From JAGLOK01 sp963676355 (GTDB taxonomy: Bacteria; Bacillota; Clostridia; Christensenellales; UMGS416): a stretch of 64,000 bases of DNA. The DNA lies in NCBI GenBank assembly GCA_963676355.1, contig OY781093.1, forward strand, positions 1,116,001-1,180,000. Reading direction: 5' to 3'. Positions within the stretch are counted from its first letter, which is position 1; every line of letters begins with the position of its first letter. Made by a program: the position numbers and the translations under genes. Under the pieces are notes generated by a model. It made no database searches and had not been told where the DNA came from. It saw only the letters and a program-made list of their open reading frames with translations. Positions 19,196 to 27,992 of the stretch are shown here, one piece after another.

Positions 19196-20149
19196 ATGGG
19201 AAAGGCAAAGTTAAAAAGGTTTGACGGAATAAGGGATAACTTTAGTATGAAAAGGATAAAAAGGGATTTAGCTCTCAATAAATACATCTATTTGATGCTG
19301 ATTCCTGTTCTTGCCAACTTCATAATATTCCACTACATACCTATGGCCGGTATAAGGATAGCCTTCAAGGATTTCAATGTTGCAAGAGGAATAGCGGCAA
19401 GCCCGTGGGTGGGCTTGGATAACTTCGTTTCCTTTTTCAAATCGTTTTACTTTGTACGGTTGTTAAGGAATACCTTGACGATAAACTTACTGTCGTTATT
19501 TTTTGGCTTTCCTGTGCCAATATTACTGGCAATAATGCTCAATGAGGGAATAAACCACAAGTTCAAAAGATTGGTACAGACGGTATCTTATCTGCCGTAT
19601 TTTATTTCGATAGTAGTGGTTGTTTCTTTAATAAAGAGCTTTCTTTCGATAGAAGGACTGTTTAATGGATTGCTGGGGATTATAGGAATTGAAAGTGAAA
19701 ATTACCTGTCTAAGCCTGAGTATTTTAGGGCTATATATATTATATCCGGCATATGGCAGGGCACGGGATTCGGCAGCATCATTTATATAGCTGCAATTGC
19801 GGCTATAGATCCACAGCTGTATTCGGCTGCATCAATCGATGGGGCAGGACGGCTTAGGCAAATATGGCATATAACCCTCCCTTCGATACAGGGAACGATA
19901 ATCATTATGTTCATTTTAAGTTTGGGCAGTATCCTAAACAGTGACTGGCTTAAGATTTTGCTGCTGCAAAATGGGTTGACAAAGGAAGTGTCCGATGTTA
20001 TTCAGCTTTATGTTTACAAGAGAGGCCTTCAGGACGGGGACTATTCATTTGCCACTGCGGTCGGCTTATTTCAGTCTTTGGTCGGATTTATTCTCATAGT
20101 TTTTGCTAACTTTGTCAGCAAGAAATTATCGGATACTTATATTTTTTGA
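19196..20149 (+). CDS. ABC sugar transporter permease, LplB type
   Basis: Inner-membrane permease of about 317 residues with six predicted membrane segments and the EAA loop YSAASIDGAGRLRQIWHITLP. The GAGAGG ribosome binding site overlaps the end of the isomerase gene. Together with the next two genes it forms an importer lacking a local ATPase. It is related to, but clearly diverged from, the permease at 3231-4214. Confidence 0.92.
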   Translation: MGKAKLKRFDGIRDNFSMKRIKRDLALNKYIYLMLIPVLANFIIFHYIPMAGIRIAFKDFNVARGIAASPWVGLDNFVSFFKSFYFVRLLRNTLTINLLSLFFGFPVPILLAIMLNEGINHKFKRLVQTVSYLPYFISIVVVVSLIKSFLSIEGLFNGLLGIIGIESENYLSKPEYFRAIYIISGIWQGTGFGSIIYIAAIAAIDPQLYSAASIDGAGRLRQIWHITLPSIQGTIIIMFILSLGSILNSDWLKILLLQNGLTKEVSDVIQLYVYKRGLQDGDYSFATAVGLFQSLVGFILIVFANFVSKKLSDTYIF

Positions 20150-20180
20150 AGCACAGCCTTTTTGAAATAGGAGAAAGCTT

Positions 20181-21089
20181 ATGAAAACAAAAATCAATAG
20201 AAAAAACAAAAGCAAAGTGGATGTAGTCCTGGACTTAATTGTATATGTGTTTTTGACATTTGTGCTGATAGTTACTTTATATCCTGTTTTGCATGAAATA
20301 GCAATGTCGTTTAGCAGTTCATCTGCGATAAACAAAAAGATTGTATGGATATTCCCTGTGGGATTTAATATTGACAACTATAAACTTATATTAAAGCATG
20401 AATATCTTCCAATAGCCTTTTTAAACTCGGTTTTTTATACAGTATGCGGCACATCTTATTCTATGCTGCTTACAATACTTGGCGCTTATGCGCTGTCCAG
20501 AAGTAAATATTTCGGTAGAGATTTCATTATGCTGTTGATTGCATTTACTATGCTTTTCAGTGGTGGACTCATACCGACATACCTTCTCATAAAAAATATT
20601 GGTCTGTATGGCTCGCGCTTTGCGCTTATAATTCCGATGGCAATATCACAGTTTTATCTGATTGTCATGCGTACATCCATGCAAAACATACCAAAAAGCA
20701 TAGAAGAATCTGCGAAAATTGACGGGGCAAACGACTTTAGGATACTTTTCAAAATAATAGTTCCCATGTCTTTGCCGGTAATAGCTACCATTGCGCTTTT
20801 TATCGGAGTATGGATTTGGAACGATTTCTTCAATGCCTCTATATATTTGAACGATAAAACAAAATATCCGCTTCAGCTGATTGCGAGAGAATTGATAGTG
20901 TCTATGGAAGATCAGACATTACTCAGAGCTCAAAACAAGATAAAAACATCTTTTTCGATGATGAACTTAACTCCTTCAGGATTTAAAGCGGCAATTATTG
21001 TAGTGCTGGTTGTTCCACTGATGATTGTCTACCCGTTTTTGCAAAAGTATTTTGCAAAAGGGATTATGGTTGGAGCAATAAAAGGATAG
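20181..21089 (+). CDS. ABC sugar transporter permease, YtcP type
   Basis: Second permease of this importer, 302 residues, with EAA loop ESAKIDGANDFRILFKIIVP and the C-terminal FAKGIMVGAIKG motif. AGGAGA lies before the ATG and the gap to the first permease is 31 bases. It acts in the cytoplasmic membrane with the preceding permease and the following lipoprotein. Confidence 0.92.
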   Translation: MKTKINRKNKSKVDVVLDLIVYVFLTFVLIVTLYPVLHEIAMSFSSSSAINKKIVWIFPVGFNIDNYKLILKHEYLPIAFLNSVFYTVCGTSYSMLLTILGAYALSRSKYFGRDFIMLLIAFTMLFSGGLIPTYLLIKNIGLYGSRFALIIPMAISQFYLIVMRTSMQNIPKSIEESAKIDGANDFRILFKIIVPMSLPVIATIALFIGVWIWNDFFNASIYLNDKTKYPLQLIARELIVSMEDQTLLRAQNKIKTSFSMMNLTPSGFKAAIIVVLVVPLMIVYPFLQKYFAKGIMVGAIKG

Positions 21090-21140
21090 GTAATGTCAAG
21101 CGATAAGCTTGTATTTATAAAAAAGAATAGGAGATAAAAT

Positions 21141-22736
21141 ATGAAGAGAAGAATTTTGACGTGTCTGATGGCAGTAGTGTTTTTGTTTTTTTTATTTACA
21201 GGATGCAGCGGAGAAAAGCAGGAAACAACACCTTCGGATAGCGATTTAACCGAGACTGCAAAACCACAATCAGAACAGACGCAGGAAACAGGCGAAGAAG
21301 CCCCGGCGGCCATTACGCTTAAAGTCTTTACTGGTGACTTTGTGGGTGCTCCACTTGAAGAATCTCAGCTTTCCTATCAGGAGATAGGCAAAAGATTGAA
21401 TATAAAGTTCGATTTTGAGCTTGTTTCATCCGAAGTATATAATGAAAAAACCAATTTGATTATATCTTCTCAAGATTATCCTGATCTTATGCATATAAAC
21501 GACTGGGCGATAGTGGAAAAATACAGCGATGACGGAATTTTTACGGACCTTAAAGACCTCTATGAACAATATGGACAAAATGTGATCAACGAAATAAACG
21601 ACCATGATCCCAACCTCATAAACGACCTTAAGGATGACAAGGGACGCATGTTTGCGATATCCAGGATAGACTGGAGCATGCTCAACACTTCTTTGTTTGT
21701 TGACATCGACCTTTTAAATCAGATTGGTATGGACAAACCGACCACTATCGACGAAATGTATGACTGCATGGTAGCGATGAAAGCTTTAGGTGACGATATT
21801 TGTCCTTACGGTGCAGGAATATGGACTGAAAGTGACCTTCAGCCTATCTATACGGCGTTCGGAACCACTGAGCCATTGAGCACAAGCGGCTATGGCGGCT
21901 GGATAACTTTGGACGGCGTCCGTCATTATGCAATGTATACCCTTCAGGAAGAGACAAAAGCCGCATTGAAATGGATAAACAAATGCTATAGTGAAGAATT
22001 AATTGACCAAGAATACTATACTATATCAGATGATGATGCAAAGGCGAAGCTTGTAGATGGAAAAGTAGGCTTCAGCAATGAGTGGCAGGACGGCGTGGAT
22101 ATATTTGCGAAAAATGGAGGATGGGAAATGAGTCTTGAGCCGATGCTTCCTGTTGAAGGTCCGTTTGGTGATACACTTCTTGACTACAGATACCCGATAG
22201 TTGCGAAGTTCGTAGTGCCGACCGATTCCGAGTATGCGGTAGAAATCATGAAAATGTATGATTATTTTGCAACCGAAGAAGGAAAAACATTGATGAACTG
22301 GGGCGTTGAAGGAGACACTTTTGTAATCGATGACGGACAGAAGAAGTATACTGACAAGATTATGAAAGCTGAAAATGACGCCGGTACAGAAAGAAGATTG
22401 TACGGCTTGGACTCCATCTATTTCCCGCATTTTATGGACTATGATTCATGGTCTCAGACGGTAAGCGAAGGGGTAGTTAACTTAATCAACGATTCAAAGT
22501 ATGCCTTTAAGATTGAGTATCCCGCCATCAGCAGAACTGCTGAGGAAGCAAAGGAAATGTCGGAGATAATGACGGACATCGAAATGCTTGTAGATGAATA
22601 TGTACAAAGATTCATAGTCGGACAGCTGGATATAGATGAAGAATGGGACTCTCTTATATCTCGTATGGAAGACATGGGCATCCAGAGAGCAATAGAGATA
22701 AGCGATGCTCAGATGGAAAGATGGGTAAACAGATAA
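21141..22736 (+). CDS. Extracellular solute-binding lipoprotein
   Basis: 531-residue sugar-binding lipoprotein; lipobox FLFTGC gives lipidated C22, followed by a Ser/Thr/Glu/Pro-rich linker to about residue 55. The mature domain is an LplA/LipO-type binding protein with only distant similarity to the two paralogues of the first locus. AGGAGA precedes the ATG. A long stem-loop follows the gene and marks the probable end of the operon. Confidence 0.9.
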   Translation: MKRRILTCLMAVVFLFFLFTGCSGEKQETTPSDSDLTETAKPQSEQTQETGEEAPAAITLKVFTGDFVGAPLEESQLSYQEIGKRLNIKFDFELVSSEVYNEKTNLIISSQDYPDLMHINDWAIVEKYSDDGIFTDLKDLYEQYGQNVINEINDHDPNLINDLKDDKGRMFAISRIDWSMLNTSLFVDIDLLNQIGMDKPTTIDEMYDCMVAMKALGDDICPYGAGIWTESDLQPIYTAFGTTEPLSTSGYGGWITLDGVRHYAMYTLQEETKAALKWINKCYSEELIDQEYYTISDDDAKAKLVDGKVGFSNEWQDGVDIFAKNGGWEMSLEPMLPVEGPFGDTLLDYRYPIVAKFVVPTDSEYAVEIMKMYDYFATEEGKTLMNWGVEGDTFVIDDGQKKYTDKIMKAENDAGTERRLYGLDSIYFPHFMDYDSWSQTVSEGVVNLINDSKYAFKIEYPAISRTAEEAKEMSEIMTDIEMLVDEYVQRFIVGQLDIDEEWDSLISRMEDMGIQRAIEISDAQMERWVNR

Positions 22737-22770
22737 TAATAAAAATCAACTCCTAGGGATATAAAGTAAC

Positions 22771-22817
22771 ATCAGCAGGATATCCGATTTAATTCAATCG
22801 GATATCCTGACTCTGAT
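22771..22817 (+). terminator. Long stem-loop at operon end
   Basis: A 13-bp perfect stem (22776-22788 with 22797-22809) is extended by a second five-base pairing (22771-22775 with 22813-22817). No T tract follows, so it is either a weak terminator or an RNA-stabilising 3' structure. Confidence 0.55.
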
Positions 22818-22882
22818 GTATGAAAGTCATCAAATAAAAATTGAGTTATAATTAATGTAGTATTGAAAATACGAGGTTTGAC

Positions 22883-24343
22883 ATGAATAGAAAATCTAAA
22901 TCACAAAATGAAATCTTGCAAATGGGCTGGGCAGAAAATGATATAACACCAACAGGGCTTGTAAGCATAGCCGGGCAGTTCTATGAAAGAGTATCCTCTA
23001 AAGTTCGCGACCGACTTTTTGCCACAGCGCTGGCTGTAGAGAACATTGACGGAAATGGAGTCTCTGAGCAGGCAATAATAATCACATGTGATCTGCTCAA
23101 CATAGATAAAGCTGTTGTAATCAGCCTCAGGTCTGTTCTGGAAAATAAGCTTCGGGATTTCGATACTACAAAACTTATAATCAATGCAACACACATCCAC
23201 ACAGGTCCTTATACATCGAAAACACATATCTCTCACTTTGCTGGTAAGGCGTTTATGTTTCACACGGATATCCCTGATGTAACAGATCCTGACGAGTACG
23301 GAAAGTTTTTGATAAGCCAATTGGCGGACGCGGCATGTAAGGCTTGGGAGCAAAGGAAGGCTGTAAAATTGGAGCGTGCTTTAAGGCGCGCGGTGATAGG
23401 CCACAACAGGCTCGTGCTTTATTCTGACGGCACCGGAGCTATGTACGGGAATACGGATACAGAAGGCTTTGAGGCTTTGTGCGGCACGAATGACCATGGA
23501 GTGGAAATACTGATATGCCGCTCCGAGCAGGGCGAGCTTGAAGGTATAGTTGTAAATGTGGCGTGTCCATCGCAGGTGCTTGAGGATGCGAGCTATATTT
23601 CCGCCGATTACTGGGGAGAAGTGAGAAAAAAGCTTAACGACTATTTGGGCAGGGAAGTATATGTGTTGCCGATGTGCGCTGCCGCGGGGGATCAGTCGCC
23701 GCGGGACTTGGTGCGAAGAGGTAGGGCTGAAGCCGACATGTATAACGAAAGCGGTGCAGAGGAGCTGGCTGAAAGAATTGTAAGAGAAGTGATTGATGCA
23801 TTGGAAAGTGAAGACAAAACCCAAATGCAGACAAACGTTTTTAAACATGTGACTGGGAGTCTGGAACTCCCGATGAGGAAGGTTACGAAAAAACAGGCGG
23901 AACAAGCCAAAAAAGAATATTCGAAACTGATAGAAGAAAACAACATAGATGACAGTCTCGAATACTATGACAAGTCCTGTTCGATAGAAGTGAAGATGCA
24001 GCTGTTTGTTTTATCGGGCATTATAAATAGATTCGACTATCAAAGCAAACATGATTTTTATGAATGTGAAGTGCATGTCATGCGAATTGGCGATATAGCG
24101 CTGGCTACAAATCCATTTGAACTGTATGTTGAATACGGACTTAGAATTAAAGCACGCAGCAAGGCAGAGCAAACGTTCATAGCGCAGCTTTCTTGCGGAG
24201 GTGACGGTGGATACCTTCCAACAAAGGCGGCCATTGAGGCTGGGGGATACGGAGCGATAGTCGCAAGCGGTGTTGTTGGATATGAAGGCGGAAAAGTACT
24301 GGTAGATAAAACGATAGAGATGATAAACAACTTATTTGAGTAG
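22883..24343 (+). CDS. Neutral/alkaline ceramidase-like hydrolase
   Basis: 486-residue protein matching the N-terminal catalytic domain pattern of neutral ceramidases: an early GWAENDITP motif, a metal-site motif NATHIHTGPY, a G-D-Q-S-P-R motif and the N-P-F-E-L motif near the C-terminus. The C-terminal immunoglobulin-like domain of true ceramidases is absent and there is no signal peptide, so a cytoplasmic hydrolase of some other amide or ester is more likely. GAGG lies before the ATG. It follows the sugar operon and precedes butyrate kinase; such family members are often seen in sugar clusters. The substrate is unknown. Confidence 0.75.
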   Translation: MNRKSKSQNEILQMGWAENDITPTGLVSIAGQFYERVSSKVRDRLFATALAVENIDGNGVSEQAIIITCDLLNIDKAVVISLRSVLENKLRDFDTTKLIINATHIHTGPYTSKTHISHFAGKAFMFHTDIPDVTDPDEYGKFLISQLADAACKAWEQRKAVKLERALRRAVIGHNRLVLYSDGTGAMYGNTDTEGFEALCGTNDHGVEILICRSEQGELEGIVVNVACPSQVLEDASYISADYWGEVRKKLNDYLGREVYVLPMCAAAGDQSPRDLVRRGRAEADMYNESGAEELAERIVREVIDALESEDKTQMQTNVFKHVTGSLELPMRKVTKKQAEQAKKEYSKLIEENNIDDSLEYYDKSCSIEVKMQLFVLSGIINRFDYQSKHDFYECEVHVMRIGDIALATNPFELYVEYGLRIKARSKAEQTFIAQLSCGGDGGYLPTKAAIEAGGYGAIVASGVVGYEGGKVLVDKTIEMINNLFE

Positions 24344-24587
24344 TACAAAATTAATAATATAAGTAGCTGCATGCGTTTCCGGAGGTACGACAGAAAATGT
24401 GTGGAATGGCTGCATACAAATAATATGGTGATGGAAAGTACAAGACTATAGATCACCCGTTTACCGGAAAATGAGACATTGATAATAGACGGATTGTTAT
24501 ACTGTTTTGCTACAGTTTTATTTAGGTTGCTCAAAAATGCCAATTTTATATTGACTGGCTGATTTTGATATTTTCAAGGAGCAGTTC
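24344..24587. other. Intergenic region with coding-like remnants
   Basis: No intact gene. Short stretches in different frames look coding-like, and 24509-24531 resembles 37551-37573. An AAGGAG ribosome binding site for butyrate kinase lies at about 24578-24583. Confidence 0.3.
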
Positions 24588-25649
24588 ATGGGAGTAAGGA
24601 TATTTACTATAAACCCGGGGTCTACATCGACAAAAGTTGCGCTGTATGACGGAGATGTGCAAGTATTCACAAAAGCACTGCGCCACAGCGCGGAAGATAT
24701 TGATAGATTCCCAACCACGGCCTCTCAGCTGGAATTTAGGTGCGAAGTGATACTGAAAGCTGCAAACGACAGTTCAATAGATATGGAAACCGTAGATGCT
24801 TTTGCAGGTCGCGGCGGGCTTTTGCGTCCCTTGGAGGGAGGCACATACAAGGTAAATGAGAAGATGCTGGATGATTTGAACAGCTCACGATACGGAGACC
24901 ATGCAAGCAATCTGGGTGCAGTGATAGCACACCGATTTGGCTCTGCTTACAACAAGCAGGCATATGTGGTCAATCCTGTTGTTGTAGATGAGCTTATGGA
25001 TGAGGCCAGATACACGGGGATTAAGGATATACCGCGGAAAAGTATATTTCATGCCTTGAATCAAAAGGCTGTCGCTGAAAGGATGGCCTTGGAAATCGGC
25101 ACTTCATATGAAAAGGCCAATTTGATAGTAGCCCATCTGGGCGGAGGATTTTCTGTCGGCGCTCATCATCACGGAAAAGTGATAGATGTTAGCAATGCAC
25201 TGGAAGAAGGTGCATTCTCTCCTGAGAGGGCAGGGACGCTACCTACGGTGCAGCTTGTTGATTTATGTTTTTCCGGGAATTATTCCAAAAGGGGTGTAAT
25301 GAACTTACTGGTAGGAAAGGGAGGCTTATTCAGCTATACGGGTACGAAGGATTTTCAGGAAATCATTTTGCAATCCAAAAGCGATAGAGAGGTTAAAAAG
25401 CTGCTGAATGCCTTTATATATAGAATTTCCAAAGAAATATGTTCAATGTCTGCGTCTTTGAAAGGCGAGGTCGACTGCATCATTATAACTGGCGGCATCG
25501 CACATGATGATTTTGTAACAAAAGCGATAGAAAAATATGTGTCGTTTATAGCTCCAGTCAGAGTCTATCCGGGTGAAGACGAGCTTAAGGCTTTGGCAGA
25601 GGGTGTAATATCTGTAATAAACGGTACCAAAAAAGCTGTTGATTATTGA
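24588..25649 (+). CDS. buk: Butyrate kinase
   Basis: 353-residue cytoplasmic acetokinase-family enzyme that interconverts butyryl phosphate plus ADP and butyrate plus ATP, the last step of butyrate fermentation. Diagnostic features are the N-terminal FTINPGSTSTKVALY, AHLGGGFSVGAHHHGKVIDVSNALEEG in the middle (cited here as landmarks AHLGGG and VSNALEEG) and the C-terminal ITGGIAH motif. The length is normal. Its usual partner, phosphate butyryltransferase, follows immediately but is broken, so this copy may work with another source of acyl phosphate, may be residual, or may act on branched-chain acids. Confidence 0.95.
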   Translation: MGVRIFTINPGSTSTKVALYDGDVQVFTKALRHSAEDIDRFPTTASQLEFRCEVILKAANDSSIDMETVDAFAGRGGLLRPLEGGTYKVNEKMLDDLNSSRYGDHASNLGAVIAHRFGSAYNKQAYVVNPVVVDELMDEARYTGIKDIPRKSIFHALNQKAVAERMALEIGTSYEKANLIVAHLGGGFSVGAHHHGKVIDVSNALEEGAFSPERAGTLPTVQLVDLCFSGNYSKRGVMNLLVGKGGLFSYTGTKDFQEIILQSKSDREVKKLLNAFIYRISKEICSMSASLKGEVDCIIITGGIAHDDFVTKAIEKYVSFIAPVRVYPGEDELKALAEGVISVINGTKKAVDY

Positions 25650-25664
25650 CAGAGATAAGAAAAA

Positions 25665-26097
25665 GTGATTAAAAGCTTGAAAGAATTGGAAAAACATATC
25701 GCTCCTGATAATAAATGCACGATTGCAGTGGCCGGGGCACAAGATGAGCATGTGCTATGTGCAATCGATATGGTGTGTGAAAAAGGATTTGCGAAACCAA
25801 TCCTTATTGGAAACAAGGCGGAAATAGCGGCGATTGCGCTTAAAATTGGTATGACTGTCGGTCGAATGGAGATAATGGATGAGCCGTCAAATACAGGCTG
25901 AATAAACAAGGCTCTGGAATTGGCCCGTAATGGCAATTCCGAGGTCATTATGAAAGGTAAAGTGACCAAATGTGAAATAATGAAAGCGACAATGGATAAA
26001 GAAAAGGGCTGAGGACTGGCAGAATAATAAGCCATATAGGGATATATGGAGTGGAAAAGTATCATAAGATGATGTTTGTGACAGATCCCGTCATATT
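25665..26097 (+). pseudogene. ptb: Phosphate butyryltransferase pseudogene
   Basis: The frame opening at GTG 25665 encodes the N-terminus of a Ptb-like protein (TIAVAGAQDEHVL, KPILIGNKAEI) but stops at TGA 25899-25901. The same frame continues with typical Ptb sequence (ALELARNGNSEVIMKGKV, then MDKEKG) to a second TGA near 26010. There a one-base deletion shifts the frame, and RTGRIISHIGIYGVEKYHKM and MFVTDP continue in the next frame. The remaining half is missing; sequence of an IS3-type element begins at about 26090-26098. The gene has therefore lost function through a nonsense change, a frameshift and a truncation. Confidence 0.85.
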
Positions 26098-26398
26098 CGC
26101 TCTACACGCTTATGATTTATTTCATAACTTTCTTGTAGAAGTGTGGTAATTCGTATGTATTTGTATCTTTCGTACTTATAAGCTAATTCAATTATTCTGA
26201 GAGCCAAGCTATCTTCTTCTGGCAGCTTTTTAATCTGATAACGCTGTGTGTTTCGATACTTTTCTGTAACTCGGGAAGTCCTTTATTCTGATACTTCTTT
26301 TAATATAGCTTTGTTTAAGGATAACTCCGCAACTAATTTTTTGAGTCTTTGATTTTCTTTTTAAAGCTCTTTTAATTTCTTAGCTGGTGACCTTCTCA
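26098..26398 (-). mobile_element. IS3-family transposase remnant (OrfA end and OrfB start)
   Basis: Minus-strand translation in a single frame gives the end of an OrfA (NQRLKKLVAELSLNKAILKE) followed by an OrfB beginning (TQRYQIKKLPEEDSLALRII, YKYIRITTLLQESYEINHKR). Both are characteristic of IS3-family elements of the fused OrfAB type. Two in-frame stops and the absence of the catalytic DDE region show that it is dead. It abuts the truncated ptb gene. Confidence 0.75.
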
Positions 26399-26420
26399 AA
26401 AAAAATGATCAAATCAATAA

Positions 26421-26450
26421 GTCAGAAATTTTGATATAATAGACGAGTTC
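26421..26450 (+). repeat. 30-bp repeat, copy 2
   Basis: Matches 3031-3060 (read on the opposite strand) at 29 of 30 bases. It lies between the two IS3-family fragments and contains a TATAAT hexamer. Confidence 0.6.
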
Positions 26451-26504
26451 TTAAATGGTTAAATATTCGGAAATTTATTTGAAGCAAAAATTTTGATACA
26501 GAGG

Positions 26505-26615
26505 TGGACAAAATACTATAATACGGTAAGACCACATAGTGGCTTTGGGCGGCAAACCTCACGCTCCCCAGAGTATTTCAATAAGTGCTTGAATATAAGA
26601 CGGCACTTATGTTAA
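26505..26615 (+). mobile_element. IS3-family transposase C-terminal remnant
   Basis: An open stretch of 36 codons starts with WTKYYNTVRPHSGFG and continues to SRSPEYF, the standard C-terminal signature of IS3-family OrfB (YNxxRPHS). It lies on the plus strand, opposite to the OrfA/OrfB remnant at 26098-26398, so the two cannot be one simply eroded copy without an inversion. Confidence 0.7.
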
Positions 26616-26759
26616 AATTTGGTATATTCTAATTTTCGTTTTGGACGAAAAAGTGGGGGCTACACACCAGCTAAGGTTGAAAGTTAAATAAATAGTAAAA
26701 TAAAATTATTTATGCAAAGTACGATTCTTGAAACTGAATTAATAGAAAGATACATAAAT
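26616..26759. other. Short AT-rich gap at the left edge of the polysaccharide region
   Basis: No gene seen. A short inverted motif lies near 26636-26652 (TTCGTTTTGGACGAA), possibly part of an IS end. Confidence 0.3.
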
Positions 26760-27125
26760 TCATTCCATCTTTTCCCTTATTTTCCTAAGCTCCAATTCAA
26801 GTATAGCAACTTCTTGAGTCAATAGTTTTATTCTTTCACTATTTCTTGAAAAAATTAAAGAAAAGCTAAAACAAAGTAAGTACAAAATCGTTATCATAAT
26901 TAGAAAAATGGCATTAGCGTCACTATAAATATGCAATATATTTGCAATTTCAAGTACAAGATGAGGGAATATTGCAAATATCAATAAAACAATGCTAAGT
27001 AAAAACCATAAAAGAGCATATTTTATTTGCATATGTTTTTTTACAATCAAGACTGATGTTAAAATAAACACACTAATTGTAGTAATGATCAACAGCAATT
27101 GAAAACTAGTACTTAACATAACCAT
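26760..27125 (-). CDS. DUF2304 membrane protein
   Basis: 121-residue small membrane protein with three predicted hydrophobic segments and a charged C-terminal coiled tail (about residues 95-121, rich in Glu, Lys and Arg). This is the usual layout of DUF2304 proteins, which are nearly always encoded beside a polyprenyl-phosphate-type GT2 glycosyltransferase. The start lies one base after the stop of that glycosyltransferase gene here, with GAAAGGA as ribosome binding site. The exact function is unknown; a role in lipid-linked sugar transfer is inferred from the partnership. Confidence 0.85.
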   Translation of the reverse strand: MVMLSTSFQLLLIITTISVFILTSVLIVKKHMQIKYALLWFLLSIVLLIFAIFPHLVLEIANILHIYSDANAIFLIMITILYLLCFSFSLIFSRNSERIKLLTQEVAILELELRKIREKME

Positions 27126-27126
27126 A

Positions 27127-27843
27127 CTAATGTCCTTTCTTTGGATAGATAAACGAAGAGAACAAAATAGCTATTGTAACTTTTATCATATAATAAATAG
27201 ATAAATAGCTTTTGATAGAAGATTGCCCTTCATGCCTTTGCCTCATTATCACAGGAATTTCTGAAATAATATATCCATTTTTTGCAAGAGCTCCAGCTAC
27301 TTCCGGTTCGGGGTAATCTCTAGGATAATATTTTGTAAAAAGTCCTATAACGTTCCTGTTACAGGCTCGAAAACCGGATGTTACATCATAAAGTCTCTTT
27401 CCAGAAATCGTTCTAATAATACCTGATAGTATTCTTATTCCAAGTCTTCTTGCTTTTGTGGATTGAAAACCTTTGCTCTCGACGAAGCGTGAACCAATGA
27501 CATAGTCAACTCCATTTTTTATTTCATTTACTAGATCATTAATATATTCTGCACAATGCTGGCCATCCCCATCATATTGAATCGCGATTTTATAACCTTG
27601 TTTAAATGCATATTTATATCCCGTTTGTATGCATCCACCAATACCAAGATTTATCGGAAGATTAATGACTAATTGCCCATTATCTAAAAGCAGTTGCATA
27701 GAATTATCTTTAGATGAGTCGTTAACGAATATAACATCACAACAATCAATTTCTGAAAGATCTTTCAGAATAAAATCAATGCTTTTACTTTCATTATAAA
27801 TTGGTACAATTATCAATACTGAATTTTGCTTACTACTGTCCAT
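27127..27843 (-). CDS. GT2 glycosyltransferase, dolichyl-phosphate-mannose-synthase-like
   Basis: 238-residue family 2 glycosyltransferase. VPIYNES near the N-terminus, FVNDSSKDNS, the donor-site IQYDGDGQH motif (metal-binding DGD) and VIGSRF identify the DPM1-like group that moves a sugar from a nucleotide to a polyprenyl phosphate. It has no long C-terminal membrane domain, and the downstream DUF2304 gene probably supplies the membrane anchor. It forms a two-gene minus-strand operon divergent from the next glycosyltransferase. Confidence 0.92.
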   Translation of the reverse strand: MDSSKQNSVLIIVPIYNESKSIDFILKDLSEIDCCDVIFVNDSSKDNSMQLLLDNGQLVINLPINLGIGGCIQTGYKYAFKQGYKIAIQYDGDGQHCAEYINDLVNEIKNGVDYVIGSRFVESKGFQSTKARRLGIRILSGIIRTISGKRLYDVTSGFRACNRNVIGLFTKYYPRDYPEPEVAGALAKNGYIISEIPVIMRQRHEGQSSIKSYLSIYYMIKVTIAILFSSFIYPKKGH

Positions 27844-27992
27844 AATTTTATCCTAGATTAAAAATTGTCATTTATGCTATAATACCATCAACTGCAATAA
27901 GTAACAATATGTTATTATATATTACTCATATTGCAGACTGTGTGTAACAGTTTATTGCTATAGTAGTCTGAAATACAAAATAAAGGAAATTA

